Source: Rickettsia endosymbiont of Diachasma alloeum (lineage in GTDB: Bacteria > Pseudomonadota > Alphaproteobacteria > Rickettsiales > Rickettsiaceae). Taken from it: a stretch of 7,849 nt of DNA. The position numbers were made by a program, and so were the translations under genes. Where the stretch lies: positions 1 to 7,849 of the forward strand of contig DYDT01000136.1 of assembly GCA_020404485.1 (NCBI GenBank). The letters are read 5' to 3'. The first letter of the stretch is position 1. Each line of letters opens with the position of its first letter. The notes under the pieces were generated by a model, which was given only the letters and a program-made list of their open reading frames with translations, made no database searches and was not told the DNA's origin. Positions 1-6,855 of this stretch are shown here, in pieces.

Positions 1-2
1 CT

Positions 3-110
3 ATGAAAACTTTCAATGATAGTAAGAAATTAGCTGTTGAAAAAAATAATGAAATCTTATATCTTGAATACTCTTCTGACAGTAATAATTTATCAGATAT
101 TCAGATATAA
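3..110 (+). CDS. possible C-terminal tail of an unidentified protein (or short ORF)
   Basis: An open frame runs from an ATG at position 3 to a TAA at 108-110 and would give 35 residues ending in SNNLSDIQI. It is rich in Asn, Lys, Ser and Glu and hydrophilic, with no membrane segment and no motif I recognise. The ATG lies at the very edge of the window, so it may be an internal methionine of a longer gene that begins to the left; no ribosome binding site can be examined. It is followed by about 90 bases with no gene and then by repeat and remnant sequence, so it could also be the end of a decayed gene. I cannot assign a function, and a chance open frame in AT-rich DNA is possible at this length. 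Confidence 0.3.
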   Translation: MKTFNDSKKLAVEKNNEILYLEYSSDSNNLSDIQI

Positions 111-157
111 AATTTATAGTGTATTGTAAGATCAAATCTTGACTTCTACAGGTAAAC

Positions 158-176
158 GCCGTGGTCAAGCCACGGC
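158..176. repeat. GC-rich perfect hairpin, probable rickettsial repeat remnant
   Basis: GCCGTGG (158-164) and CCACGGC (170-176) form a perfect 7-bp GC-rich stem around the loop TCAAG. It stands out against AT-rich surroundings. From general familiarity, 'CCGTGGCTTGACCACGG'-like palindromes recur in Rickettsia intergenic DNA, so I read this as a fragment of such an element. It lies 48 bases past the stop of the frame at 3-110 and could terminate transcription there, but no T-run follows. The loop is also complementary to CTTGAC at 138-143, allowing an alternative pairing with GTCAAG (164-169). Confidence 0.55.
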
Positions 177-198
177 ATAACATTCGGTATCTAATTAA

Positions 199-348
199 TT
201 ATTTTAGTTTTTCAATCTCTTCTTTTTTAACTTAGTATATTTTATAATTTTTTTTAAAGGCTCTTTTATTAGCCATCATTTCTTTTGCTAAAGTAATTTT
301 CTCTTTTTTTCTTACATCTTGTTCCCAGCGGTGGGGTAAACTTCCCAT
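199..348 (-). pseudogene. degraded gene remnant with internal stop, perhaps the C-terminus of an Rpn/PD-(D/E)XK transposase-like protein
   Basis: Read on the minus strand from an ATG at 346-348, the frame encodes 38 residues beginning MGSLPHRWEQDVRKKEK and containing LAKEMMANK, then meets a TAA at 232-234. The same frame continues without interruption as VKKEEIEKLK to a second TAA at 199-201. A basic helical segment followed by a terminal EEIEKLK is the usual look of the C-terminus of Rpn-family (PD-(D/E)XK) recombination-promoting nucleases and related transposase-like proteins, which are common and often decayed in Rickettsia. The catalytic part is absent: upstream of the ATG the frame is closed by a stop at 364-366. 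I infer a 3' fragment of a dead gene; the family assignment rests only on this short tail and is tentative. It lies beyond the 3' end of the greA-lipB-DUF218 cluster and in the same orientation. Confidence 0.45.
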
Positions 349-384
349 AATATTTTCTGATATTTAATATTATCTTTGTAACTC

Positions 385-416
385 ATAATAGAGCATTATA
401 TAAACTTCTCTATTAT
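385..416. terminator. candidate 3' hairpin of the greA-lipB-DUF218 transcript
   Basis: ATAATAGAG (385-393) and CTCTATTAT (408-416) form a perfect 9-bp stem with a 14-base loop. On the minus strand it lies 34 bases past the stop of the DUF218 gene, where a terminator is expected. No U-tract follows on that strand and the stem is mostly A/T, so it could instead be a 3'-end-stabilising hairpin or a chance palindrome. Confidence 0.35.
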
Positions 417-449
417 AAGTATACATCTAATAAAAAGTAGATAGGAGAT

Positions 450-974
450 TTATAAACTTAATAAATAATTATTATAGTGTTTAATTAACGTCATATAGTT
501 TTGTTGTTTAGCAATAACAGGATATGGAGCTATATAAATATTATTATTAGAAGATGAGACGGCTTTTGTAAGGTTGTTTACTATAGAGGGTATATCGTAA
601 TTATAAGCTACTAGACGTACAGAAGTAAGATTATACCTTAAAATGAAATCTGAGGCTTTCTTAATATAATCATCTTCCGACATTATTTGATTTGGAGCAA
701 GTATTACTTGCTGTTCTAATATATTATTTTCCTTTAACAAATTCTTTAACTGATCAGCAGTTTCAATACCGGTGATAAATAATATAGGTGCATAACCAGC
801 TTTTAATAAAGCAATACCGGTTTCAATTTTATGTTCTCCGCCAGCAAATACTATTATTGCATTAGCCGTATTACTACTTGGTTTATAAGAATTTATTAGA
901 TATAAATAATAAATAAAACCGCTAGTCCAAATGGCAAATATTGTTAAAATTGTAAGGGCAATTTTTCGTATCAT
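450..974 (-). CDS. YdcF/SanA-like DUF218 protein, membrane-anchored
   Basis: This 174-residue protein has one hydrophobic N-terminal segment (about residues 5-27) after a short basic start (MIRK), consistent with a signal anchor that leaves the rest in the periplasm. The DUF218 signature follows: [11 protein letters not shown] (39-49) with the Gly-Gly turn, then [18 protein letters not shown] (52-69). The C-terminal part keeps the family shape ([12 protein letters not shown] at 99-110, APYPV at 149-153, a terminal HYNNYLL). The usual S-x-Y-H-x-x-R block is replaced by AYNYDIPSI (123-131), so the His and Arg normally found there are missing. Family members (YdcF, SanA, ElyC) are linked to envelope integrity and peptidoglycan or lipid-carrier steps, but their chemistry is unsettled. 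The start codon overlaps the lipB stop as ATGA, implying translational coupling and co-transcription. Family assignment is firm; function is not. Confidence 0.85.
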   Translation of the reverse strand: MIRKIALTILTIFAIWTSGFIYYLYLINSYKPSSNTANAIIVFAGGEHKIETGIALLKAGYAPILFITGIETADQLKNLLKENNILEQQVILAPNQIMSEDDYIKKASDFILRYNLTSVRLVAYNYDIPSIVNNLTKAVSSSNNNIYIAPYPVIAKQQNYMTLIKHYNNYLLSL

Positions 975-1600
975 TTGAATATTTTAATAAATTCAGCTTC
1001 AAGAATTTTATCAAATTCAGTCATTTTAATATAAACTCCTAATTGATTTAAAGATGTTACTAAAGAATTTTCAAGACCACAAGGAATAATTCCGTTGAAT
1101 TTAGTTAAGTCGGTTGAAATATTTATGGCTATGCCATGATATGTAACCCATTTTCGTACTCTAACTCCTATAGCAGCAATTTTCGATGGTATATCGTTGC
1201 TTGTTTTTACCCAAATTCCTACTTTATCTTTTATAGTATATGCCTTTATTCCCAAAATATCTAGACTATTTATAATCCATTCTTCAAGCATTCTTACATA
1301 TAGCTTTAAATCTTTGGTACGATTCGGTAAGGCTAAATTAAGGATAGGATAAATAACACGTTGTCCAGCTCCATGAAAGGTAAACTTACCGCCGCGACCA
1401 GTATAAATAACAGGAATATTATTATGATTTAATAATTCTTCCTGTTTGTAATTAGTGCCAGCAGTATATACATCTAAATGCTCAACTAAATAGACTGCTT
1501 CCGGTGCTTCACCATCAATAACCTTGTTAACATAATCTTCCATTAACATTAAGCTATCTTGATAGTTTATAGGGGTTGGTATAGTAATGAATTGTACCAT
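971..1600 (-). CDS. lipB: octanoyl-[acyl carrier protein]:protein N-octanoyltransferase
   Basis: LipB transfers the octanoyl group from octanoyl-ACP to the lipoyl-domain lysine of E2 subunits (pyruvate and 2-oxoglutarate dehydrogenases) and glycine cleavage H protein in the cytoplasm; LipA then inserts sulphur. The 209 residues match the usual length. Signatures visible are HLDVYTAG (41-48), [12 protein letters not shown] (69-80), YPILNL (84-89), the catalytic-lysine block [13 protein letters not shown] (139-151, Lys140), the HGIAINI strand (155-161) and the catalytic cysteine in GIIPCGL (170-176, Cys174). Both members of the Cys/Lys dyad are therefore present and the enzyme looks active. The start lies 31 bases after the greA stop with no strong Shine-Dalgarno sequence. 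The stop TGA overlaps the next ATG by four bases in all (971-974), so lipB is probably cotranscribed from a promoter ahead of greA. Nothing suggests truncation. Confidence 0.95.
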   Translation of the reverse strand: MVQFITIPTPINYQDSLMLMEDYVNKVIDGEAPEAVYLVEHLDVYTAGTNYKQEELLNHNNIPVIYTGRGGKFTFHGAGQRVIYPILNLALPNRTKDLKLYVRMLEEWIINSLDILGIKAYTIKDKVGIWVKTSNDIPSKIAAIGVRVRKWVTYHGIAINISTDLTKFNGIIPCGLENSLVTSLNQLGVYIKMTEFDKILEAEFIKIFK

Positions 1601-1631
1601 ATATTCAGTACTTTTGATAAAACTGAAACAA

Positions 1632-2120
1632 TTAAAATACTAATTCTTCATATTTTATTGTTACAACTTCGTATGATTTAACACCTCCAGGAGTCATAAC
1701 TTCCACAATATCACCTACTGATTTGCCAATTAAAGCTTTTGCTATAGGAGATGCAATAGAAACTCTTTTCTTAGTGATATCAGCCTCATATTCACCAACA
1801 ATATGATACATAACTTCTTCTTCGGTTTCATCATTTATTAACGTAACAGTAGCACCGAATTTTATACTATCACCTGACAATTTAGCAACATTTATAATTT
1901 CTGCTCTTGCTGTTATATCTTCCAAATATTTAATACGAGCTTCCACGAATGCTTGTTTTTCACGTGCAGCTTCATATTCAGCATTCTCGGATAAATCGCC
2001 ATGTGCTCGTGCTTCTGCTATATCTTCGCTAACTTTTTTACGCTCTACATGTTTTAAATGCTTAAGCTCATGTTCTAATTTTTCAAAGCCTTTGTCGGTG
2101 ATAGGAAATTTTGCCATCAT
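1632..2120 (-). CDS. greA: transcription elongation (transcript cleavage) factor GreA
   Basis: GreA enters the RNA polymerase secondary channel and stimulates cleavage of backtracked RNA to restart stalled elongation. The N-terminal coiled coil (about 10-75) carries the tip motif [20 protein letters not shown] (36-55), including the acidic pair that holds catalytic magnesium. The C-terminal FKBP-like domain shows [10 protein letters not shown] (85-94), [10 protein letters not shown] (105-114), [14 protein letters not shown] (123-136) and the closing TPGG (142-145). The annotated start gives MM; beginning at the second methionine (2117) gives 161 residues and places the pair at Asp41 and Glu44, exactly as in E. 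coli GreA, so that start may be the real one. No clear ribosome binding site discriminates between them. It is the first gene of the minus-strand cluster, and its promoter should lie in the gap shared with the plus-strand operon, next to the 2169-2268 repeat. Confidence 0.97.
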   Translation of the reverse strand: MMAKFPITDKGFEKLEHELKHLKHVERKKVSEDIAEARAHGDLSENAEYEAAREKQAFVEARIKYLEDITARAEIINVAKLSGDSIKFGATVTLINDETEEEVMYHIVGEYEADITKKRVSIASPIAKALIGKSVGDIVEVMTPGGVKSYEVVTIKYEELVF

Positions 2121-2147
2121 ATTGTTATTGTGTAAATTTGGTAATTT

Positions 2148-2162
2148 TAGTATGATATACTA
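2148..2162. promoter_or_regulatory. short palindrome upstream of greA
   Basis: TAGTAT (2148-2153) and ATACTA (2157-2162) form a perfect 6-bp inverted repeat around GAT, 28 bases before the greA start and just inside the repeat element. Its position would suit an operator or a leader hairpin of greA. An AT-only palindrome of this size can arise by chance, and I see no convincing -35/-10 pair for greA here. Confidence 0.2.
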
Positions 2163-2168
2163 AGATAG

Positions 2169-2268
2169 AACTTGAAAAATTGGCGTCGTCGCTTCTCATT
2201 TTTGATCCTCACGTACTAAAGCGTACACTGCGGTAAAAATTTAGATGCTTCTTGCTCTTTTCCAAGTT
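2169..2268. repeat. 100-bp imperfect palindrome resembling a Rickettsia palindromic element (RPE)
   Basis: The ends are inverted copies: AACTTG at 2169-2174 and CAAGTT at 2263-2268, extended by similar A-rich stretches (AACTTGAAAAA against AACTTGGAAAA on the other strand). The two halves remain partly complementary inwards: CTTCTCATTTTTG at 2192-2204 corresponds to CATCTAAATTTTT when the right half is read on the minus strand. The centre has GTAC (2213-2216) facing GTAC (2223-2226). Overall it would fold into one long interrupted hairpin. Its length, palindromic form and higher GC than the flanks fit the RPE class, and the core around CTCACGTACTAAAGCGTAC looks familiar from many Rickettsia intergenic copies, though I cannot assign the RPE family number. 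It sits between greA and the divergent kinase gene and may affect both promoters. Confidence 0.65.
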
Positions 2269-2273
2269 GATCT

Positions 2274-2302
2274 TTGTATATTTATTTAGAACATATTATA
2301 TC
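2274..2302 (+). promoter_or_regulatory. weak candidate promoter for the lipid kinase-dnaG operon
   Basis: TTGTAT (2274-2279) and TATATC (2297-2302), 17 bases apart, are the best sigma-70-like pair I see before the gene at 2344. Neither hexamer is a good match and the DNA is so AT-rich that similar pairs occur by chance. The start would fall about 30 bases upstream of the ATG, just outside the palindromic repeat. Confidence 0.2.
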
Positions 2303-2343
2303 ATCTTTATTATCTTTCGTATACCCTAAAAATTAGTAACCTC

Positions 2344-2958
2344 ATGAACATTGAAGATTTTGATTTTGAGAAAAAGCGTAAAGCTTTTCATTTATCTGCT
2401 ATAATACTACCTTTAATATATATATTTATCTCAAGAACCTCTATTACTCTACTGTTATTTATAGTAACTGCTGCAACTTTATATTTAGATATATCACGTC
2501 ATAGTAGTATTAAAATTAGTGAGTTTGTAACTAAATTTTTTACAAAAATTATTAGAGCAGACGAAAGTAACGGCTCTTTTGCCTTAAGTGGCTCTAGCTT
2601 TATGATGTTTGGTTTTTTCTTAACAGCTCTTCTTTTTCCTAAAAATTTGGTAATTTGTTCTTGGTTAATTTTAATTATTTCTGACTGTTTAGCTGCCCTT
2701 GTTGGTACAAAAATAGGGAATAGTTTGAATAATGGTAAGTCGTTTGCAGGTTCTGTAGCCTTCTTGCTATCCGCAATTTTTATAAGTATATTAGCGTATT
2801 TTTACTTAGGATTTAACACTAGTTTTATTATTATTATTATAAGTTCTGTAGCAACTACAGCAATTGAATTTTATTCAAAGGATTTGAAAATTAATGATAA
2901 TTTATCAATTCCGCTTACTTATTGTTTTTCTACGGCTATCCTTTCTTATATTATTTAA
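2344..2958 (+). CDS. CTP-dependent diacylglycerol/polyprenol (dolichol/phytol) kinase family protein, COG0170
   Basis: This 204-residue integral membrane protein has about six hydrophobic segments (roughly 17-29, 33-49, 82-98, 101-121, 134-155, 158-173). It carries the hallmarks of the Sec59/Dgk1/VTE5 kinases: the N-terminal E-x-x-R-K-x-x-H block (Glu9, Arg12, Lys13, His16 in EKKRKAFH), the ISDCLAALVGTKIG segment (112-125), KSFAGS (132-137), and a C-terminal glutamate followed by INDNLSIPL (183-191), matching the family's D-D-N-L-T-I-P-L. These enzymes transfer the CTP gamma-phosphate to a lipid alcohol (dolichol, phytol, polyprenol or diacylglycerol). Homologues have sometimes been labelled phosphatidate cytidylyltransferase, but the motifs fit the kinase family better. 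No ribosome binding site is evident before the ATG. Its stop is 3 bases from dnaG, so the two are surely cotranscribed. Family is clear; the substrate is unknown, with undecaprenol or another polyprenol a reasonable guess. Confidence 0.85.
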   Translation: MNIEDFDFEKKRKAFHLSAIILPLIYIFISRTSITLLLFIVTAATLYLDISRHSSIKISEFVTKFFTKIIRADESNGSFALSGSSFMMFGFFLTALLFPKNLVICSWLILIISDCLAALVGTKIGNSLNNGKSFAGSVAFLLSAIFISILAYFYLGFNTSFIIIIISSVATTAIEFYSKDLKINDNLSIPLTYCFSTAILSYII

Positions 2959-2961
2959 AAC

Positions 2962-4761
2962 ATGAAGCTTGCACCGGAATTTTATGAAGTTTTAAGAAAT
3001 CGTATTAACATATCTGATGTAGTGCGTCAAAAGGTAGTTTTAACTAGAAAATCTGGTAATTATGTAGGTTTATGTCCTTTCCATCAAGAAAAAACCCCAT
3101 CTTTTACAGTTAGTGATAGTAAAAGATTTTTTTATTGTTTTGGCTGTAAGGCAGCAGGTGATGTTATAAAATTTACCTCTAATATTAGCGGTTTATCTTA
3201 TAGTGATTCTGCTATAAAACTAGCTACCGATTATGGTATAGAAATACCGAAATTAACCCAGAAACAAAAAGAATTTTATGAAGAATCAGACGAAGTTTTA
3301 AATATTCTTGAGCTTACCAATAAGTTTTTTAAATCACAATTAACACCTGAAATATTAAACTATTTAAATGAAAGAAATATTACTAATGAGACAATAAAGG
3401 AGTTTTCAATCGGTTTTGCACCTAGAGGTAACAAGTTTGAGAAATTTTTTCATGATAAAAATATAACAAATGTGCAGCTTGGAAAAGCAGGTCTTATAGG
3501 AAAAAGAGAAGATGGCGAAATATATAGTTTATTTTCAAATCGTATAATTATACCTATTAGAAATATTTACAATAAAATAGTAGGTTTTGGGGGTAGAGTA
3601 ATTGGGCAAGGTCTTCCTAAATATTTAAATTCGCCAGAAACTGTAGTATTTCAAAAAAGCGAAACTCTCTATGGCGAGCATAAAGCCATAAGTAGTAGTT
3701 ATAAAAAAAATTACTCAATTTTAGTAGAAGGTTATTTTGATGTTATTTCTTTGCATCAAGCAGGATTTAGTGAAGCAGTAGCAAGCCTTGGCACTAGCGT
3801 TACTGAAAATCATTTACATAAATTATGGCGAGCAGGAGATGAAATTATACTATGTCTTGATGGAGATAATGCTGGAATAAAGGCAAGTGTTAGAGCAATT
3901 AATTTAGCTTTGCCGCTTATTAATAGTGAAAAAAAAATTTCTTTTATTAGACTACCTAGTGGACTTGATCCTGATGATGCAGTAAATAAAAATGGTGTGG
4001 GGTTCTTTACAAAGCTTATAGATGCAAGAATAAGCTTATCAGAAATGATTTGGCAAATAGAATATGCTGGTAAAAATTTTAAAACAGCAGAAGATAAAGC
4101 TAATTTAGAAAAGAATTTAAAAGATTATTGCAGTAAAATATCTGATAGTAATTTAAGAGCTAGCTATTATAGGTTTTTTAAAGATCAGATATGGCAAAAT
4201 TTAGTCACAAAACAGCAAAAGATTGTAGCTAAAAATGTAACTTCGCTTCCTCTCAGCAGTGGTTATTCAGAGCTTGAAATATTAGAACATGCTTTTTGTG
4301 CTTTATTAATAAAATTCCCGCAAATATTACAAGAATTCGAAATTAAAGAATTTATATTAAATTTAAATTTCAGTAATAAACTACTTGAAGAATTCCGTAA
4401 TTGGTACTTAAGCGAGATTATTGATAATGCTGTAGAAGCGGGTGAAATTGCTGCAATTGTGGAAAAAACTAGCTTTTTTGATATTTTTTTATTATTATCA
4501 GAAGCACATAACTTATTCTTAGATATAGCATTTAAGAAAGATAATGTTCGCTTAGATTTATTATGGCAATGGTTATACAAAAGATATTATCTATTAAATT
4601 TACAACAAGAATATGCACATATTACAAAAGAATATGTTATAACTAACATTGATGATTATGAAAAAATCTTGTTTTATAAAAAAGAAATCTTAAAGATTGC
4701 AAGTGAATTACAAGACTTAAATGAATCTTTTATTAATCATATTATTGATAACAGCAAATAA
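2962..4761 (+). CDS. dnaG: DNA primase
   Basis: DnaG synthesises the RNA primers for leading- and lagging-strand DNA replication and associates with the DnaB helicase. The 599 residues (E. coli: 581) hold the expected domains. The CHC2 zinc finger at 38-62 has ligands Cys38, His41, Cys59 and Cys62, in CPFHQEKTPSF and FYCFGCKAAGD. The catalytic core includes FSNRIIIPIRN (191-201), VGFGGRV (207-213) and PKYLNSPET (219-227). The TOPRIM fold has LVEGYFDV (254-261, Glu256) and the metal-binding LDGDNAG (299-305, Asp300 and Asp302). LPSGLDPDD (331-339) closes the core. The C-terminal third (from about 430) is divergent and AT-biased (Asn, Lys, Ile, Leu rich), as is usual for the helicase-interaction domain. 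The start at 2962 lies only 3 bases after the kinase gene; rpoD follows after 82 bases. All catalytic and zinc residues are intact. Confidence 0.97.
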   Translation: MKLAPEFYEVLRNRINISDVVRQKVVLTRKSGNYVGLCPFHQEKTPSFTVSDSKRFFYCFGCKAAGDVIKFTSNISGLSYSDSAIKLATDYGIEIPKLTQKQKEFYEESDEVLNILELTNKFFKSQLTPEILNYLNERNITNETIKEFSIGFAPRGNKFEKFFHDKNITNVQLGKAGLIGKREDGEIYSLFSNRIIIPIRNIYNKIVGFGGRVIGQGLPKYLNSPETVVFQKSETLYGEHKAISSSYKKNYSILVEGYFDVISLHQAGFSEAVASLGTSVTENHLHKLWRAGDEIILCLDGDNAGIKASVRAINLALPLINSEKKISFIRLPSGLDPDDAVNKNGVGFFTKLIDARISLSEMIWQIEYAGKNFKTAEDKANLEKNLKDYCSKISDSNLRASYYRFFKDQIWQNLVTKQQKIVAKNVTSLPLSSGYSELEILEHAFCALLIKFPQILQEFEIKEFILNLNFSNKLLEEFRNWYLSEIIDNAVEAGEIAAIVEKTSFFDIFLLLSEAHNLFLDIAFKKDNVRLDLLWQWLYKRYYLLNLQQEYAHITKEYVITNIDDYEKILFYKKEILKIASELQDLNESFINHIIDNSK

Positions 4762-4834
4762 CAAACTATAGAAATCGTGATTTAGGACGGTTTCACAATA
4801 AAATATTATTACAATTTAATCAGCTTAATTCCAT

Positions 4835-4837
4835 AGG
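4835..4837 (+). promoter_or_regulatory. weak Shine-Dalgarno for rpoD
   Basis: AGG at 4835-4837, six bases before the ATG at 4844, is a minimal ribosome binding site in a window where most genes show none. It supports the chosen rpoD start, which also gives a normal region 1.1. Confidence 0.35.
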
Positions 4838-4843
4838 TATTTA

Positions 4844-6769
4844 ATGAAAAATACAGATAATAATGATCTAAATAAAATAGATAATTTACTCAAAAAAGGT
4901 AAATCTAAAAAAGGTCAGGTTACTTATGATGATATAAATAGAGCTCTTCCTAACGGGACATCTGTGGAGGAGATAGATGAAGTTATGTTTAAATTTGCCG
5001 AGGCGGAAGTAGATATTTTAGATACTAACGAGGATGATGCAATTAAGATTGATGACATGGAAATGGAGGAAGGTTTTAAAATATCTACCAATATTGATCA
5101 TGAACCTGAAGATGAAGCAGAGGAAGAAAATATAGGTACTACCGATGATCCGGTAAGGCTTTACCTCAAGGATATGGGAGGGGTTGATCTACTTACTCGT
5201 GAAAACGAAGTCGAAATAGCAAAAAGAATTGAAGAAGGTCGTAAAACATTGATCGCGGCATTATGTAAAAGTCCTATTGCTATGGATAAGTTTAGGAAAT
5301 GGTACGCTGATTTAGTTAATGAAAATAATATGCTACTGCGTGATCTCATAGATCTAGAGTCTAACATGATGCATGATGATGAGAATTCAGAGAATGAAGA
5401 TGATCATAATAGCGATCATGAAGAGGAGGAGCATGAACACGACCAGGACCACGAAGAAAATATCTTATCAATGTCTAAAGTAGAAACGCAAATATTACCT
5501 AATATTATAGAGCGGATGAAAAAGATCGCTTTTATTTGTGAAGAATTATTAATTGAAACTAAAAAATCTTTTGAAAAGTCTTCTGATCCAAAGATGTTAC
5601 AAAATAGTAAAAAATATAATGATAATTTACAACTGTTAATTAGCGAAGTTTCAGAAATACATTTTAACTCTAAAAGAACAGAAGAAATTTTGGCTGAAAT
5701 GTATGGAATAAATCGTGATTTAATAAATAAAGAAACAGCTTTCTTAAAGCTTGCTGAAAAATACGGAATAACTCGTCAAAATTTCTTAGATGAATATATA
5801 GGAGCGGTAATTAATGCAGCATGGAAAGAAAAAATGCTGAAAAATAAGAAAGCTGGTTGGAAAGACTTAATTACTAAAGAATCAGATTATATAGATCAAA
5901 TGATTGCTGAATTATCAGCGATAGAGATTAATACCGGTCTTCTAGTTAATGATTTTAAAAAGTTAGTAAATACTATCCAAAAAAGTGAGCGACATACGTT
6001 ACAAGCGAAAAAAGATATGATAGAGGCGAATTTACGCTTAGTGATATCTATTGCTAAAAAATATGCTAATAGAGGCTTACAGTTTTTAGATTTAATTCAA
6101 GAAGGTAATATAGGTCTTATGAAGGCGGTAGATAAATTTGAATATCGCCGTGGTTATAAATTCTCTACCTACGCTACTTGGTGGATTAGACAAGCAATAA
6201 CAAGAGCTATTGCCGATCAAGCAAGAACTATACGTATTCCTGTGCATATGATCGAAACAATTAATAAGATAATAAGAACCTCGAGACAAATGCTTAATGA
6301 GCTTGGGTATGAACCAACTCCAGCAGAAATAGCAGCAAGACTTTCTATGCCAATTGATAAGGTAAGAAAAGTTATGAAAATAGCTAAAGAGCCAATTAGC
6401 CTTGAAAATCCGATAGGTGACGGTGATGATAATAGTTATTTAGGTGATTTTATTGAGGATAAAAACGCAGTAGCACCGATTGATGCAGCAATTCAGTCAA
6501 ATTTACGAGAGGTTACGACTAGAGTGCTTGCAACCCTTACGCCTCGTGAAGAAAGAGTCCTTAGAATGCGTTTTGGAATAGGTATGAATACTGACCATAC
6601 GCTTGAAGAAGTAGGGCAGCAATTTAAAGTAACTAGAGAACGTATAAGACAAATTGAGTCAAAAGCCTTAAGAAAGTTACAACATCCTATCAGATCTAAA
6701 AAGCTTAATAGCTTTAGAAGTGGCGGAAAACGTGGCGATGGTAATCCTTCTGATTTGTTAGAGGCTTAA
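4844..6769 (+). CDS. rpoD: RNA polymerase primary sigma factor (sigma-70/RpoD)
   Basis: The housekeeping sigma factor directs core RNA polymerase to TTGACA/TATAAT promoters. Domains in order over 641 residues: an acidic region 1.1 (about 10-95); region 1.2 starting [17 protein letters not shown] (101-117); a non-conserved region (about 140-380) with an Asp/Glu/His-rich tract at 177-206; region 2 ([19 protein letters not shown] at 394-412, [19 protein letters not shown] at 416-434, then the -10-reading [19 protein letters not shown] at 441-459); region 3 (about 470-540); and region 4 ([17 protein letters not shown] at 564-580, the -35-reading helix-turn-helix with [17 protein letters not shown] at 596-612). 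A tail of roughly 20 residues follows the usual HPIRS end and finishes PSDLLEA. A weak AGG (4835-4837) lies 6 bases before the ATG. It lies 82 bases after dnaG, the classical pairing, and ends before a strong hairpin. Confidence 0.97.
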   Translation: MKNTDNNDLNKIDNLLKKGKSKKGQVTYDDINRALPNGTSVEEIDEVMFKFAEAEVDILDTNEDDAIKIDDMEMEEGFKISTNIDHEPEDEAEEENIGTTDDPVRLYLKDMGGVDLLTRENEVEIAKRIEEGRKTLIAALCKSPIAMDKFRKWYADLVNENNMLLRDLIDLESNMMHDDENSENEDDHNSDHEEEEHEHDQDHEENILSMSKVETQILPNIIERMKKIAFICEELLIETKKSFEKSSDPKMLQNSKKYNDNLQLLISEVSEIHFNSKRTEEILAEMYGINRDLINKETAFLKLAEKYGITRQNFLDEYIGAVINAAWKEKMLKNKKAGWKDLITKESDYIDQMIAELSAIEINTGLLVNDFKKLVNTIQKSERHTLQAKKDMIEANLRLVISIAKKYANRGLQFLDLIQEGNIGLMKAVDKFEYRRGYKFSTYATWWIRQAITRAIADQARTIRIPVHMIETINKIIRTSRQMLNELGYEPTPAEIAARLSMPIDKVRKVMKIAKEPISLENPIGDGDDNSYLGDFIEDKNAVAPIDAAIQSNLREVTTRVLATLTPREERVLRMRFGIGMNTDHTLEEVGQQFKVTRERIRQIESKALRKLQHPIRSKKLNSFRSGGKRGDGNPSDLLEA

Positions 6770-6774
6770 ATCTA

Positions 6775-6809
6775 AGTGTCATACTCTGATTTGATCGGCG
6801 TATGACACT
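6775..6809 (+). terminator. long hairpin after rpoD, probable terminator or repeat-derived 3' structure
   Basis: AGTGTCATAC (6775-6784) and GTATGACACT (6800-6809) form a perfect 10-bp stem starting five bases after the rpoD stop. The 15-base interior can extend it: after one mismatch, CT/GG (with a G-U pair) and GAT/ATC close on the loop TTG (6791-6793). Five T residues at 6817-6821 follow after a gap of seven bases, so it is not a textbook intrinsic terminator, but it is well placed to end the kinase-dnaG-rpoD transcript. Its symmetry would let it work on both strands, and it may derive from a rickettsial palindromic repeat. Confidence 0.6.
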
Positions 6810-6855
6810 AAACACGTTTTTCGATCTACCGCCATAGGGTAACAATTGCAAAACT

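Noticed and set aside
425..442. Hairpin ATCTA/TAGAT just after the DUF218 gene
   Set aside because: A 5-bp AT-rich stem with an 8-base loop is expected by chance; the 385-416 hairpin is the better candidate.
4263..4580. 105-codon minus-strand open frame opposite dnaG
   Set aside because: It lies wholly inside the well-supported dnaG gene and has a low-complexity Ser/Asn/Lys composition and no motif; it is an antisense shadow.
4762..4843. Terminator, rpsU-like gene or clear promoter between dnaG and rpoD
   Set aside because: Only very short complementary stretches (for example GTGA/TCAC at 4777-4780 and 4792-4795) and no credible -35/-10 pair; too weak to call. No reading frame for ribosomal protein S21 is present.
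5161..5367. 68-codon minus-strand open frame opposite rpoD
   Set aside because: It is antisense to conserved sigma region 1.2 and shows no independent coding signal.
6092..6289. 65-codon minus-strand open frame opposite rpoD region 2
   Set aside because: It is antisense to the most conserved part of RpoD and has no recognisable protein features.
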